Assembly (NCBI GenBank): GCA_963969395.1
Contig: OZ017798.1
Location: 18,840,173-18,904,172 of the forward strand
Direction of reading: 5' to 3'
DNA from: Pseudoscleropodium purum
Lineage: Eukaryota; Streptophyta; Bryopsida; Hypnales; Brachytheciaceae
DNA: 64,000 nt
Below, piece by piece: positions 36,153 to 47,238 of this stretch; within the stretch, counting starts at the first letter, position 1, and the number at the start of each line of letters is the position of its first letter. The notes below the pieces were generated by a model, which worked only from the letters and a program-made list of their open reading frames with translations, had not been told where the DNA came from and did not search any database. The translations under genes were made by a program, and so were the position numbers.

Positions 36153-36827
36153 TCAAACGGAATCAAGAATGATAACATTCTGCTCCACCGGCGCGCGTTC
36201 CACATGCAGATAATTTGCCGGGAAGGCCTCATCAGTATACCCGATGGACACGCCACAAATGATAACCAACTCCGGGGTAATGTCGAGCTCTTTACTAATA
36301 ATATCGGGATATGCCGTCACGGAAACCTCACAGCAGCTGCCAAGGCCACGAGCAGTAAGCGCCAGCAGCAGCGTCTGCACATACATTCCCACGCTCATCG
36401 AATCCGCTCTTCCTAAGTCCCGATGAATACACACAAAGGCCACGAGAGGCGCCCCGAAAAACTCCCAATTCCGAAGCACAGCCGCCGCCCGCGCCTCCTT
36501 ATCCTCCCGCCTGATCCCCATGGCGCCATACACCACGGCCCCGAGCTCCTGCCGGTAATGCTTGAACTCCTCCGGCAGTACCGGCACCACGGGCGGCACG
36601 CGCTTGGCCTCGGCCAGAAGCGCTTCCCTGAGCCTGTCGCGACGGGCGCCGTCTGCGATAACAACGTGCCACGGCTGGATATTGGAATTCGAAGGCGCGC
36701 ACTGTGCAAGAGAGAGCGCTTCCATGAGCAATTTGCGCGGCACAGGCGTCGGCAGGAACTTCCGCGTCGAGTGGCGAGCTCGGATAGTTCCCTCCAAGTC
36801 GTAATGATGCTCGGACGCCATGGCCAT
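36153..36827 (-). CDS. Nitroreductase family flavoprotein
   Basis: 224 residues, no intron, clearly GC-richer than its surroundings. Members bind FMN as dimers and reduce nitro or quinone-like compounds with NAD(P)H; the true substrate here is unknown. Visible marks: the FMN phosphate-binding R18-x-S20-x-R22-K-F near the N-terminus, APSNSNIQPWHVVIADG (44-60), the mid-domain WEFFGAPLVAFVC (121-133), YVQTLLLALTARGLGSCC (149-166), and the family-ending GYTDEAFPAN (197-206). ATG at 36827 is followed by a second ATG two codons later; either may serve. There is no transit peptide of usual length, so a cytosolic location is likely. Single-exon structure and composition are compatible with acquisition from a microbe or by retroposition, which I cannot test here. 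Confidence 0.92.
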   Translation of the reverse strand: MAMASEHHYDLEGTIRARHSTRKFLPTPVPRKLLMEALSLAQCAPSNSNIQPWHVVIADGARRDRLREALLAEAKRVPPVVPVLPEEFKHYRQELGAVVYGAMGIRREDKEARAAAVLRNWEFFGAPLVAFVCIHRDLGRADSMSVGMYVQTLLLALTARGLGSCCEVSVTAYPDIISKELDITPELVIICGVSIGYTDEAFPANYLHVERAPVEQNVIILDSV

Positions 36828-37440
36828 CGCAACCCACGACTCGATCCAATCCTAACCAGAAACCCAACTGAACCTCGAATTCAGAGCTTGTTCACGTACA
36901 AATTCAGTACAATTTGTGCGGTCATAGACATTTCATGCTGCACTAATGCACTTGAGAAGCAGCTTCTCAGTTGGGAATCTACCGTATTATCTTTTAAGGA
37001 CTAGATGCTTCTAGTGAATATCTGAAAATCAAACTCCAGTTTCTGCGCGAGTTTCTGTTGTTTCTAGTGGCAGTTAGGACAACGGAAGTTGCGAACGTAA
37101 TTGCGGGGACTGTCTGGGGATTTGCGGTAACCTTGATAGGCAATGGATTTGAATCTTCAAGTCATGGTGCTCGCCATCGCCATCGCTATCCTTGCAAGCA
37201 AAATCTGATTGCTGTCATGCGCGCAGACAACACTGTGCGCACTGCCGTGGACACATTATAAAGGGACTGTAGTTTTGGAACGAAGTGATGCACTTCTGCA
37301 GGTGCTTTGTTTTGAATGGGGTATTATTTTTTTTATTTATGATTGGGTGCAGCTGGTTTGTAGAAAAATAAATCTTTTGGAGGCTGTTTGAAGTATGGAA
37401 GTTGCTGATGTCAGTTCGGTTAGCCTTCACAGACGTGGGT
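36828..37440. other. Upstream region of the nitroreductase
   Basis: Gene-like composition to about 37.25 kb, then AT-rich. It contains the short hydrophobic frame at 37143-37208 on the opposite strand. It could hold a divergent promoter. Confidence 0.4.
37143..37208 (+). pseudogene. Hydrophobic 21-residue frame, possible broken signal-anchor exon
   Basis: ATG opens MDLNLQVMVLAIAIAILASK and stops one residue later at TGA. It has the look of an N-terminal signal-anchor, such as starts membrane oxidases, cut off after the membrane span. No continuation is visible downstream. It may be the relic of a gene lost by deletion, or chance. Confidence 0.25.
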
Positions 37441-38943
37441 TTGGACTTTGATGACGTGAATTGGCTTTAGAAATTTTGGAATATATTGATAGGAGTGTAA
37501 GGTGGGTACCCCCCAAAACCACCACTTTTGGTACTGTGCCTCGTTACTTTTATGAGATTTGTCAAATTTTCATATTCTTTTTGTGGCAAGTGAAAAGAGG
37601 TTCCAAACACATCTAGGAACTTTACATTTGGATACTATATGCAAAAGTTATGGAGGGTCAAAGTATTTTTTGATAGATGTTTTAAAATTGTTTTTTCAAT
37701 ATATGTACATATTGATTTTGGAAATGTACACAACGTGATGATAGCAATTTTGGATTAGTGGTGCATTTGGAGGGACTACTTTATTGCATTCCATTACCTT
37801 TAGTGTCTAAAGCCATTCTTTTCAAATGGATGAAGTGTACAAAAAGCAAATGAAACTTAAATTGTTCATCCAAAAGAACTTACATTCATTCAAAAGAAGA
37901 CAATGTGGTCCTAATAATATGTAGTAATTTGTCAATTTCATCCACTGAAAATGGAAGAATATATCACCCTAATATTCCATGAAAAAAATTGTACCTTTTT
38001 TTATTAACAATAAACTATCACTCGAAATACCCTGTGGGCTCATCTTGAGTTACTGGATTTCAAACTTCATTCAATGCAATGATTTCGTAAGTGAAGCTTT
38101 AATCGGATGTCCAAGTGGCAGCGTGGTAGTACCCACTGAAGTCTTCTCCATCAGACTTGTTCCCATCCCTCCCACTTGCATAATGGAACAGCATTGAATT
38201 GAACATCCAAGTTGTGCATCATCCCTCATATGATAAAAGTAAAATACATCCATTTTAACCATAAATTTCAATGTCTTACCTTCTCATCATGTCCTATGGA
38301 CATTGTGAACTAATGTCGAACAGCATCCACAAGTATTAAGCGATAAGGGTTCCAAAAGTTTGATACTCTTGAATGATAAACTCTGCATTACAAATCTTCA
38401 AAATCTGGGTACAGATCAGTCAATTTCCATATGTCAAAAAGTCAACAGATGCAAGAATGCAGTTACAAGTCCGTTTGTCCCCTACAGGCAACGGCATTAG
38501 AGACGGTTGCGTGGAAGGTAAATCCACCTTGACAATATAGAAAGAGGATAACGCTCACATGAGGGATCGAAGGCAGATCGACTAAATCATACGAGTATCA
38601 AAAAATGTAATGATGGCTTTTTCAAGGGTCCATGCTGTAGCTAATATCCCCGATCTGAGATATTTGTAACGTTGGAAAACAAATGGAACTAATATACACG
38701 ATGCATGGTTTACTCCGCCATAATTCCTTTGCCGTAAACGAGAAGCCACTGAGGTGCAGCAAATCGGGTACAGTAATTACGTTACGCACACTACAACCTG
38801 GTATGTTATTTTGTAAGATTCGACCTACAGAATTGGCCTAACATTTGCAGTTTCGAACAATTAATGATGCAGCTAAAGCAAGTGAATAATCAGAAAATAT
38901 TCTAAGCAGAGTAAAGGCCTACAGATACAGGATTCAAGGATAA
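37441..38943. other. Intergenic, including the probable 3' UTR of the DPF/TPR gene
   Basis: AT-rich to about 38.3 kb, then mid-GC up to the stop codon at 38944 (minus strand gene). The latter part is probably its 3' UTR. No other gene seen. Confidence 0.45.
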
Positions 38944-40693
38944 TCACAGCATCTTCTCGAGTCTTGCCAGCGTCTGAGAGGCCAAACGATGGCTAGGTTG
39001 AATCTTTAGCACTTCTCGCAAATCTACGATCCCAAGCTTAATTTTCTCACAGCTCTCGTACAAGTGTGCTCGCTGCATCAGAAGTTCTACGCTTCCAGGC
39101 TTCAAATCGCATGCCTGCAAACCAAAATATTGTCAACATCAGTAATTCTAAGATTCATTAAGAAATGCAAAATGCTAAGAAACCTAAAATGCGTTCCTGC
39201 AGAATCAATGTTAACGGGTTACGAATCACGCTACTCCAGAAACAAGGCACATTAAGGATAAACTTGTGATACAAAAGGTCAGATTTCAGAGAACAAACAG
39301 GACACCAGAAACTCAATCACTGAAGCATATGATTTCGTTAAAATTTGATAAACAATTAAGCTCCAGGCAAAAAGAGACATACCTTGGAGCAGTCTGCTAT
39401 TGCCTTTTTCATTTCACCAATCTCTTTAAAGCATGAAATCCTTTTAGTTAGCACCTCAATTATGGTATCCGTGCTTCCATTCTCCTTCTCCATGAGTTCG
39501 ACAGACCATGAGAACCATTTAATTGCATTGGGAAATTGACCATCTTTGTAGAAAGAGCTGCCCTTTTGGAATGCTACGATCCCAGTGACACCTGCAGGAG
39601 CAGAACCCACGCCCTCTAGTTCCGTAGTGAAGGTTTCATTCTCGAACGAGTGGCTCTCAGCAGCCGCTCCAAACGCATCACCCCAACCATCATGAGCCTG
39701 TGCAGTTGTCTTGGCAGCAGGAGCACGAGAACTAGAGACGCCGAATATGGAATCAAACTGGTCACCTCCAGCAGAGCTGGCGAATGGATCAGAAGTCGGC
39801 ACCCTGGCTGCTGCTGCTGCTGGGGCAGGAGGCGGGGCACTTGACTTCTTCATGCCAAACTCAAATGGATCGCTGGATTGACCATTTGCAGGCTTTGAAA
39901 ACGAAATGTCGGCAAAAGGATCACCACCCCGAGTCTGTGGTTTGGGTGCAGGCTTCTGGGCCGGCGGTGTGGGACTCTTGAACATATTTGTGTATAGAAA
40001 CGGTGCGGGCTTCGCCGGTTTCGTCTCATGCACCGGAGTTTTCGAGACCTCTGGCATGGCGGACTGCAAGTTGCCCATTCCGTAAGCGCCAGCAGATGCG
40101 GCAGCCTGCTGTTGCTTCAACGGGGCGGATGACTTACCACCTAACGCACCACCCAGCAAATCCCCAAACACATCCTCTTTACTAGACGGTTTATAGCCTG
40201 GAATCCCTGCCGATGCAAGCTTAGACGCCGAGGTAGACTGACCCCAGCTCTTCCCTGAGAGATCCACTCCCCCTTTCGATTGTGACCCGGTTTGCCCTAA
40301 GAAACTACCCATCCCTGCCACATTACCTACCTGAGGCCTCGCGCCTCCATAATAACCCCCACCTGCTCCTACGGGAGTAGACTTGCCTAAAAAATCATAC
40401 GTACTCGAAACATGACCCCCCGTTTGCGGCCTAGGTTGAGCAGCTACTTTAGAATTCGAAGAGCCCCCCGCATTAGATCTGCCGAGAAAATCAAAAGCCT
40501 CCGACGGGCTTGACCCCCAGTCTCCCGGAGAGGCGGACCAACCTGCAGACGAAGCCTGCGGTGTGGATTTCAACGGTTGAGTCTTCTGGTCTTTCAAGCT
40601 CCCACTCGGTTTCGGCATACCTGGCAGGCCGAAGTCGAATTGGTAGTTGTTCAAAGGAGCCGCCGCATGCTGCAGATTTTCCCCGCGCTTCAT
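38944..40693 (-). CDS. DPF-motif and TPR protein, auxilin/Swa2-like without J domain
   Basis: Two coding exons, 40693-39383 and 39114-38944, phase 0 (CCAAG|GTATGT ... TTTGCAG|GCATGC), give 493 residues. The first ATG in frame is 40693. The N-terminal two thirds is Gly/Ser/Pro-rich and studded with short motifs: FDFGLPG, FDFLGR, YDFLGK, DVFGDLLGG, DPFADISF, DPFEFGM, DPFASS, FDSIFG. DPF and FxDxF-like peptides bind clathrin-adaptor appendages. The C-terminus (about residues 370-493) is a set of tetratricopeptide-like helices (FQKGSSFYKDGQFPNAIKWF; KAIADCSK-ACDLKPGS; AHLYESCEKIKLGIVDLREV). Yeast Swa2/auxilin pairs adaptor motifs with TPRs, but here no J domain follows. A role in clathrin-coated vesicle traffic is inferred. 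Confidence 0.85.
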
Positions 40694-41400
40694 GATTGCT
40701 GCGAACAACCCTAACCTGCACCCTAATAATCACCCCTAACCTCAGACTCACTCAACAACAACGATCTCACCATATTCATCAAAACTCTCGAACACTTCCC
40801 TTTCCTCAATTCACATCCTCCAACCATCCAACTAGCAATCAAAGCACAATACACACGACCATTCGGTCGAAACCAGAAACAAATCCTCAAAAATGCACAA
40901 GACCTAAGTGCAACCGACACTGCAACCGACATCAAATCCAAATCCATTTCAACCGTCACTGATCCGCAACACAAAGAAGAAGAATTTGTGGAGAAGGGCA
41001 ACAATGAAGCCAACACAAAGAGGGAGACATCGATCGAGCATACCTCGGAATCAGCACTACCGTACTCGATCTCCGCGTTCAAACCCTCGAATGAAAATGC
41101 GCGAGGCTCCTCGAGAAGGCAAGTCGCCGAAGAAGAAAGACGGAGGCGATGTAAATGTTCTCCAACTTCAGGGACGAAGGATCGATTGGTGAGTAACCAC
41201 GGCAACACTGCGAGGAAGCACGGCGAGGCCAGTTCTGCAAGAATGGAAGAGAAAGAACCCACGAGCACATGGTCGTCGGTTACCGTTCTATGGGGACCCG
41301 TTACCGCCACTCAAACTGTCACTGGCGGCTCTGTGCAAGCTGAATCGTTCAAATAGGGATGAAAAGTTTGATCATGAAGGACGGATGAGAACTGATCTGT
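40694..41400 (-). promoter_or_regulatory. 5' leader and promoter of the DPF/TPR gene
   Basis: Gene-like composition extends to about 41.4 kb, then AT-rich DNA resumes. The minus strand carries an upstream frame open from about 41310 to 40723; its first ATG gives a 74-codon uORF (40947-40723) ending 29 bp before the main ATG. It has no recognisable domain. If present in the mRNA it would be expected to lower translation of the main frame. Confidence 0.4.
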
Positions 41401-44400
41401 ATTCTCGTTCGTTTCCGGAGTGACTGATTGGTTTGCTCTTCATGGTTTAGTGGGAGAAATATTTACATATTAACCCTAAATTAAAATTCGGAAGTGAGGG
41501 CTACACACTAATTATGGTATTTAGTGTAAGCCACACTATTTGGTTTTCAAAAGCTATGAGTTTTTACACTTGATGAATATTTTTATCAATTATGTTTACA
41601 AAGATCCCCTTCTTTGAACATTTTCATCAAAAATAAAAACTTGTAACATTTCCAAATCAAGTAGTGCAATTACACTAAATATCATTATTAGTATAACAGT
41701 AAAATAGATAAGAATGTTCTCTTTCTTTCTAAAGGTTGTTTTTCACTTGAAACAAAGAAATTTTATAAAAATTGAGCACTCTCAATGCTAAAGTTGTACC
41801 ACTTCTTAAGCTCTTTGGTAATGTAAGTGCTCAATTTTTTTTTAAATTCTACATTTTATTGACAAGGTAGGCCACTCTATTTATGAATGATCATAAAGAG
41901 GTTAGACACATTATAAAAAGACCAATTGGACTAAAAAACCAAGGGCAACTTATATTATTATAATTGAGACAATTCAAATTGTTACTCTTATAAAATAGAA
42001 CTTTTGTTATTAGATTTTTAAAATAAATAAATTTTATAATTGGTGAAGAAAAAAAGATTAAAATGCACCTTCAAGTGCACCAAAGTTTATAGAGAATCAT
42101 AAGGGTTTTTTTTGTTTTTTTCTTGATGTCAATATTAACCATAGGTGAAGCTCGTAAGCATTGAGGTCTTAGACCACTTGCTTTGTCTTTTATGTTTTTC
42201 TTCACTTGTTTTCTTCTTTCTTTTTTCCTTTTTCATCTCATTAGTCCCGATTTGTTGTATTATAGGAGGACATGGGGTTTCTTTTTTCTCTCTCTTCACT
42301 TCTACCTTTCCCTTAGTTCCAAACTCACTTCGTTGAGGGTGGATGGCGGGTTTTTTTAATTTCTTATCTATAGATCCAAGTCAACTCCATTCAAGGCGGG
42401 TGGGGGAAAAATAAGAAAATTAGAAATTAGAAAATATTTCAAATGAACAAAAATAGAGTGATAAGTCTAAGGGGGGCAAACTTCCTTTAATCACCCCTAG
42501 CCCTTCCATTTGGAAAGTGTACTTTTACTTCTCTTCCCTATCCGTTGATTTGTCAACAACCTCTTAACTAAATCATTACCCTTTTAGACAAACCACAAGA
42601 TGGTGTTCTCCAGTTGTCACTCATTTTTATATAAAGGGCTTCCATAAAATTGACCGAGTGCCCAAGGACTGATGAGTAAGATCCTTGGGTTCTCTATGAT
42701 CTTATCATATCGCAAATGGCTGCCATATGTGAGCTCTCAATTTGTCACTTGGGACTCAGAGATTTTTTTTGTTTTAAATCGTAAAATTAAAATAGATAAA
42801 AGTATACAAAAAGCCATAAAAAAAATGCTGAACCAAAACAGGGTTGTAACAGGCCCATTATAGTATTTGATCTAATTTTGTTTGAATGCATAGAGTTCCT
42901 CCATAACCGGCCTAGAAATACAGAGGAAATCACAACATAACGGGTTTTGTAGTTTTTAGCTACACAGCCCCGGAAGGGATAAATCCCACCATAAATGTGA
43001 CAATTCATGACTAAGTCAATCCAAGGGATCCACAATGAGGTCAATAGGTTCGGTCCTAGAGTTAGGTTTTGAATTCCCTATTAGAACAATGAATTTCCAA
43101 GAACCCCCAATTGTTAGTATGTAGGTGTTACAAACAAAGCATGGGGCCATAGAAGAATCTACTGCCCCTAAAGGGTGTTCAAAAAAAAATCCCATGCAAG
43201 GAGTCCAATGACGAACTCGGTTTGCCAAGATTCCCTCATCTACAAAAGATTCCTATACCATCAATAATTCAAGGAAATGGTCAATTTGAATCTCCACTAA
43301 CTAAATGTGCTAGGTACGAACTAAACCTGCATGCCTTCTATGAGACTCCCTGAGAGGTCTCATGGAAATTCTTGGCATCTTCCAACTTGTGGAAGAACCT
43401 CTTCCAAACGGTCAACTATTCTAACTTATGGGAAATTCGTGGAATTTTCCCAAATTGCGGTAAAATCTCACTAAAAATTAGATTAGCTTATTTTATGTTA
43501 ACAATGTGCTTCACTGAATTTCACAACATTCCGATAGCGGCAAGTACCCCAACTAGCCAGATTCCTCGGGAATTAATCATGTGATGGGATCCCGGTAATG
43601 TTGACTGGCACTCTAGGGCACACGACAACAAAATGAAGTCATCAAGGAGCTTTTTCTTACTCTCTTTTACCTATTAGAGACCATGGGCTAGTTACTTTTC
43701 TCAAAGTAGGAAACGACTAAGAGTTGGAAATTTTTCACAACTTGATTTTTAATCTACGCTAGCCTTTGTTGGCTTTTTGGTCCCGGTACAGAGATAGAAG
43801 CATTTTAAACAAAATATGGTGATTTGGAACCAAGAGCACAATCCGTTTGGCATTTGGAGTTAATCTCTAAAAGCTAGGATGTTGATCCAACGTGATGGTA
43901 GATAGTCAAAAGTTTAGGATTAGGATGAAAATTCAAATTGATAAGGTTACTAGTAGGAAATTAAGGGGGGAGTGGGCCTTTGGAAACCTTTATAAGGGCC
44001 CCATTTTCCTCTCTAAAATCACCTCCAATACTTGTTTTGAATTCATGGATTCAAGTTATTTTGGATATCTTAGCATTTGAGGCCAAAAAACTGTACGGTG
44101 TTTTCAGAGTACTTTAGGCTTTATTGTTGTTCTATTTCAAGCTTTTGAAGGTCTTTGAGAGTCTTTCTACCTTATCTTGATGTATTCTTGCATGTTAAAT
44201 GGTGAAGTTGGGAGTCTTTTGGTGAACTTGTGAATTACTTGGGTGGTTTAGAAGTCTTTTGGTGTCTTGTACTAACCCTAGAGTACCCCCCCACCATACC
44301 TTGGTGATGTTACTTTGGAGGGCCTTTAGTATGTGAGTGGTGTCATTAATTGAGGAGTTGTATTGTACAAATATCCCCCCCTTTTATTGGTATGCTTTGT

Positions 44401-44440
44401 GGGAACTAACCTTCTTATAAAGTTTTCTTAGTTGAGTGGA
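41401..44440. other. AT-rich intergenic region
   Basis: No gene, terminal repeat or RNA recognised. It contains a long pyrimidine tract (about 42180-42235) and mixed-composition text from 42.6 to 44.4 kb that looks like decayed transposon sequence. Confidence 0.45.
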
Positions 44441-44960
44441 TCCCCATCTTGGAAGGTGAAGCTTTGAACCCCTATTACATATCTTTTTTAAAGTACATCC
44501 TAATTTCCTCATCTAACGTTCTCTATGTTGAATAGCCCTCCTTTGTGATGGTAAAGCTTTGAACCTATAGCTAAGACAAGTCCTACAATATGTGTTCAAA
44601 AGTCCCATTTGGTGGAGCTACAAACCTCTGGAGCATTTCAAAGTCCTACAATTGGTGTTAAACCCAATTTGATAGCGAAACTTTGAACCTCTATGGCACG
44701 TAGTTCCAAAGTTTAGCCTCCAAGATTAGTGGTAGATTTGGAGAAGGGTTACAACCTACCTAGTGGCTTTGGTCAATTTAGCACCCTTCTAGCAAGTTGA
44801 GCTTAGGTCTTTAGACGGAGAAGCTTTGACCCCACATTAACTTTTCCACAAGAAATCCAGTTTTAATTGATTAAGTAGGCCCTCTCAAAGAATCCGAGAG
44901 GAGGAATTTGAGAGGGAGCCCTAGTAATCTCTAAGCCTTGACATTGAAGCTTTAGCACCA
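44441..44960. repeat. Degenerate short repeat GAAGCTTTGAACC
   Basis: The word, in variants, occurs near 44457, 44551, 44613, 44677, 44818 and 44946. It is typically followed by CTAT or a similar short run, with irregular spacing of about 60-140 bp. It lies just left of the CACTA element. Confidence 0.5.
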
Positions 44961-45432
44961 AGCCCCAACAACAAATCTCAACAACCAGCCCCAGCACAAT
45001 CCCACACTAGTAGAAAAATCCACGTCTACAGTGACAAAAAAATATTGATTTTTTTTGTTAATGTCTATTGATTTGAACATGTTAACTCAAACGTTGCATA
45101 GCAAAAAAATGTTGATTTGAACATGAAATTGAACACTTTTTTGTTGAGCAAAGCAAAAAAATGGTAATTTGGCAACAAGAAAATGTTGATTTGGCAACAA
45201 AAAAGTGTTTCTTTTCACCAATTTTAATCTCGTAAATCAAAATTATTGACCAATGAAGAACTACCACATGGCACCCGCCACGTGGGTGGGTCACCCCCAA
45301 GGTTAAAACCTGGGACCTTGGAGGTGAAACTTCAAGGTCATGCACCAATGAATCACCAATATGTTCACATGTCCATGGAAGTAAATATTTTTTTATTTAA
45401 ATGATTTTTCATTGTTTTTGCATTTGCTTTGT

Positions 45433-45655
45433 AAAGTTAGCAGACTTCAAGGGGCGTTTTCACATAGTAAACTAACTTATTTTTTGAAACTTTCAATTAA
45501 AATTTTTTTGGAAATAAATGTAATTTTCTTCTCCAAAAATCCATTTGCAATTTGGAGCTATTTTCATTTCCCAACTTTTTATAATTGAAAGTTTATTAAA
45601 AAAAAAGTAGTCTACTATGTAAAAATCACATATGAAGTTTGTTGACTTTTAAAAG
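45433..45655. repeat. Foldback inside the CACTA element, left
   Basis: Imperfect arms: ACTTCAAGGGGCGTTTTCAC/ATAGTAAACTAACTTA on the left, and TAGTCTACTATGTAAAAATC...ATGAAGTTTGTTGAC on the right, about 75 bp each. Confidence 0.6.
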
Positions 45656-46430
45656 CTCTGATTTGTAATATTAAGCTATTAAATTCTTTTTTTATTTATA
45701 TATTATTTCCTTAAAGCATGAATATGAATTAAAAAAAAAATTTAGTATAGAGTTTCAACATATTTTTTCAATATGTAAAAGAAAGTTGCAAGTTTTAGGA
45801 TTGACGTACGCATTTTGGATAAATAGTTTGAAAAATAAAACCTAACCATTTGGGATAACATTTTAATTTCTTTGCTTTAAAGTTTTTATAAGACATGTGC
45901 CCAAAGAGTAGCTTTAAGGCACCAAACTTTTATAACTTTTAATTACATGCTTGGAAAGTTACTTTATCATATGTAATTTTCATTAATCTTTGGGGAACTT
46001 GGAAATCTCAACAAAATTCTCAAAATATCACTTTTTATAAAAATAAACATTTCAATTTGATTTCCTAAATTTAATTTTATATAAAAAGCTTTGAAGTACT
46101 CTATTTTGATTAATGAGATGGAAATTATAAAGATTTTTAATTTATTGGTAGTTGTGGAATTTGTACTCTAAAATAAATTTTTACATCTTTTTTATAACTC
46201 AATTTTAAATATTGTTGAAGAAGAAATAATAACATTGGATTTTCATCATTTATTACAACATTACAAATTAATCATGATTGGAATCAACATTTCTAAATTC
46301 TATAACTAAATTTTAAAAAACTTTGAACTTAAAACTATAACAATCCCTTGAAGATGTTAATCCTCCAATCAAAAGTTATAAATAAAATGAAAATAGGTGT
46401 TGAAAATTATTTTTATATAAATTCAACAAA

Positions 46431-46778
46431 CTTTGGAGGTTGTTTTGGCATAGTAGAAGAATTTTTTTGAAAATATTTTGAACTAATAAAAGTTGGTAAT
46501 TCAAACAGGCTTTCATCTCTAAAATTCCATTTGAGGTTTGGAGATTTTATTCAAAAACTTCAAACAAATTTCAAAGAGAGGTTGAAAAATCATTACTTTT
46601 TGACATTTTTGACATCTTTGAACATCTTCTCTGAATTTTGTTCATAACTCTTAACTAGAGGATGAAAACTTCAAATGAATTATTGGAAATGAAAATTTTT
46701 TTGAATTTTCAACTTCTCTACATTCAAAGGTTTTTCCAAAAAATTCTTCTACTATGCCAAAATGGCCTCTAAAATTTG
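46431..46778. repeat. Foldback inside the CACTA element, right
   Basis: The left arm (TTGGCATAGTAGAAGAATTT, 46446-46465) is matched in complement by AAATTCTTCTACTATGCCAA (46741-46760), with similarity continuing on both sides for about 50 bp. This is near-perfect in the core and may be a nested small element. Confidence 0.75.
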
Positions 46779-47023
46779 CTAAATTTAAAAAAAAAATTCT
46801 AACACTCCTCTGAATTTTGTTTATAACTTTTAATTGAAGAATTGAAATCTCAAATGGATTGTTGAATATGAAAGTTGGTTCAATTCTACAATTTTTTTTA
46901 GTTCAAAGTTTTTTGAAAAAGTTCATTTATTATGCACAAATTACCTTCAAAGTCTATTGACTTTAATGAACACCAAATTGTACGTGAATATTTAATTCAA
47001 AAGAAAACTACATTGTACAATGA

Positions 47024-47092
47024 AGATTCCAAAAGATTCCAAAAGATTTCCAAAAGATTCCAAAAGATTTCCAAAAGATTCAACAAAAATTT
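47024..47092. repeat. 10-11 bp tandem repeat AGATTCCAAA
   Basis: Six adjoining units, alternating AGATTCCAAA and AGATTTCCAAA, within the right part of the CACTA element. Confidence 0.88.
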
Positions 47093-47238
47093 ATTGATTT
47101 TGTCACTGCACTATCAAAATGAACAAAAAAAATGTCACCATTAACAAAAAAAAATATAAAAACAAACATTATAGTACCCAAATCAACAGAAGTATGTTGA
47201 TTTTCTATTGATTTGGATGTCATTTTTTAGTAGTGCCA

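Larger units (their letters stand above)
45005..47235. mobile_element. Non-autonomous CACTA (En/Spm-type) transposon
   Basis: The left end CACTAGTAGAAAAATCC and the right end (read inward, CACTACTAAAAAATGAC) form short imperfect terminal inverted repeats. The flanks are CCA at 45002-45004 and CCA at 47236-47238, the 3-bp target duplication typical of this superfamily. Subterminal DNA is rich in TTGATTTG/AAATCAA words at both ends. Within 2231 bp there is no transposase frame, so mobility would need enzyme in trans. The interior carries foldbacks (45433-45655, 46431-46778) and shares about 450 bp with 56.7-57.1 kb. Confidence 0.85.

Noticed and set aside
36423..37004. Plus-strand frame of 193 codons
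   Set aside because: Antisense to the nitroreductase, caused by high GC.
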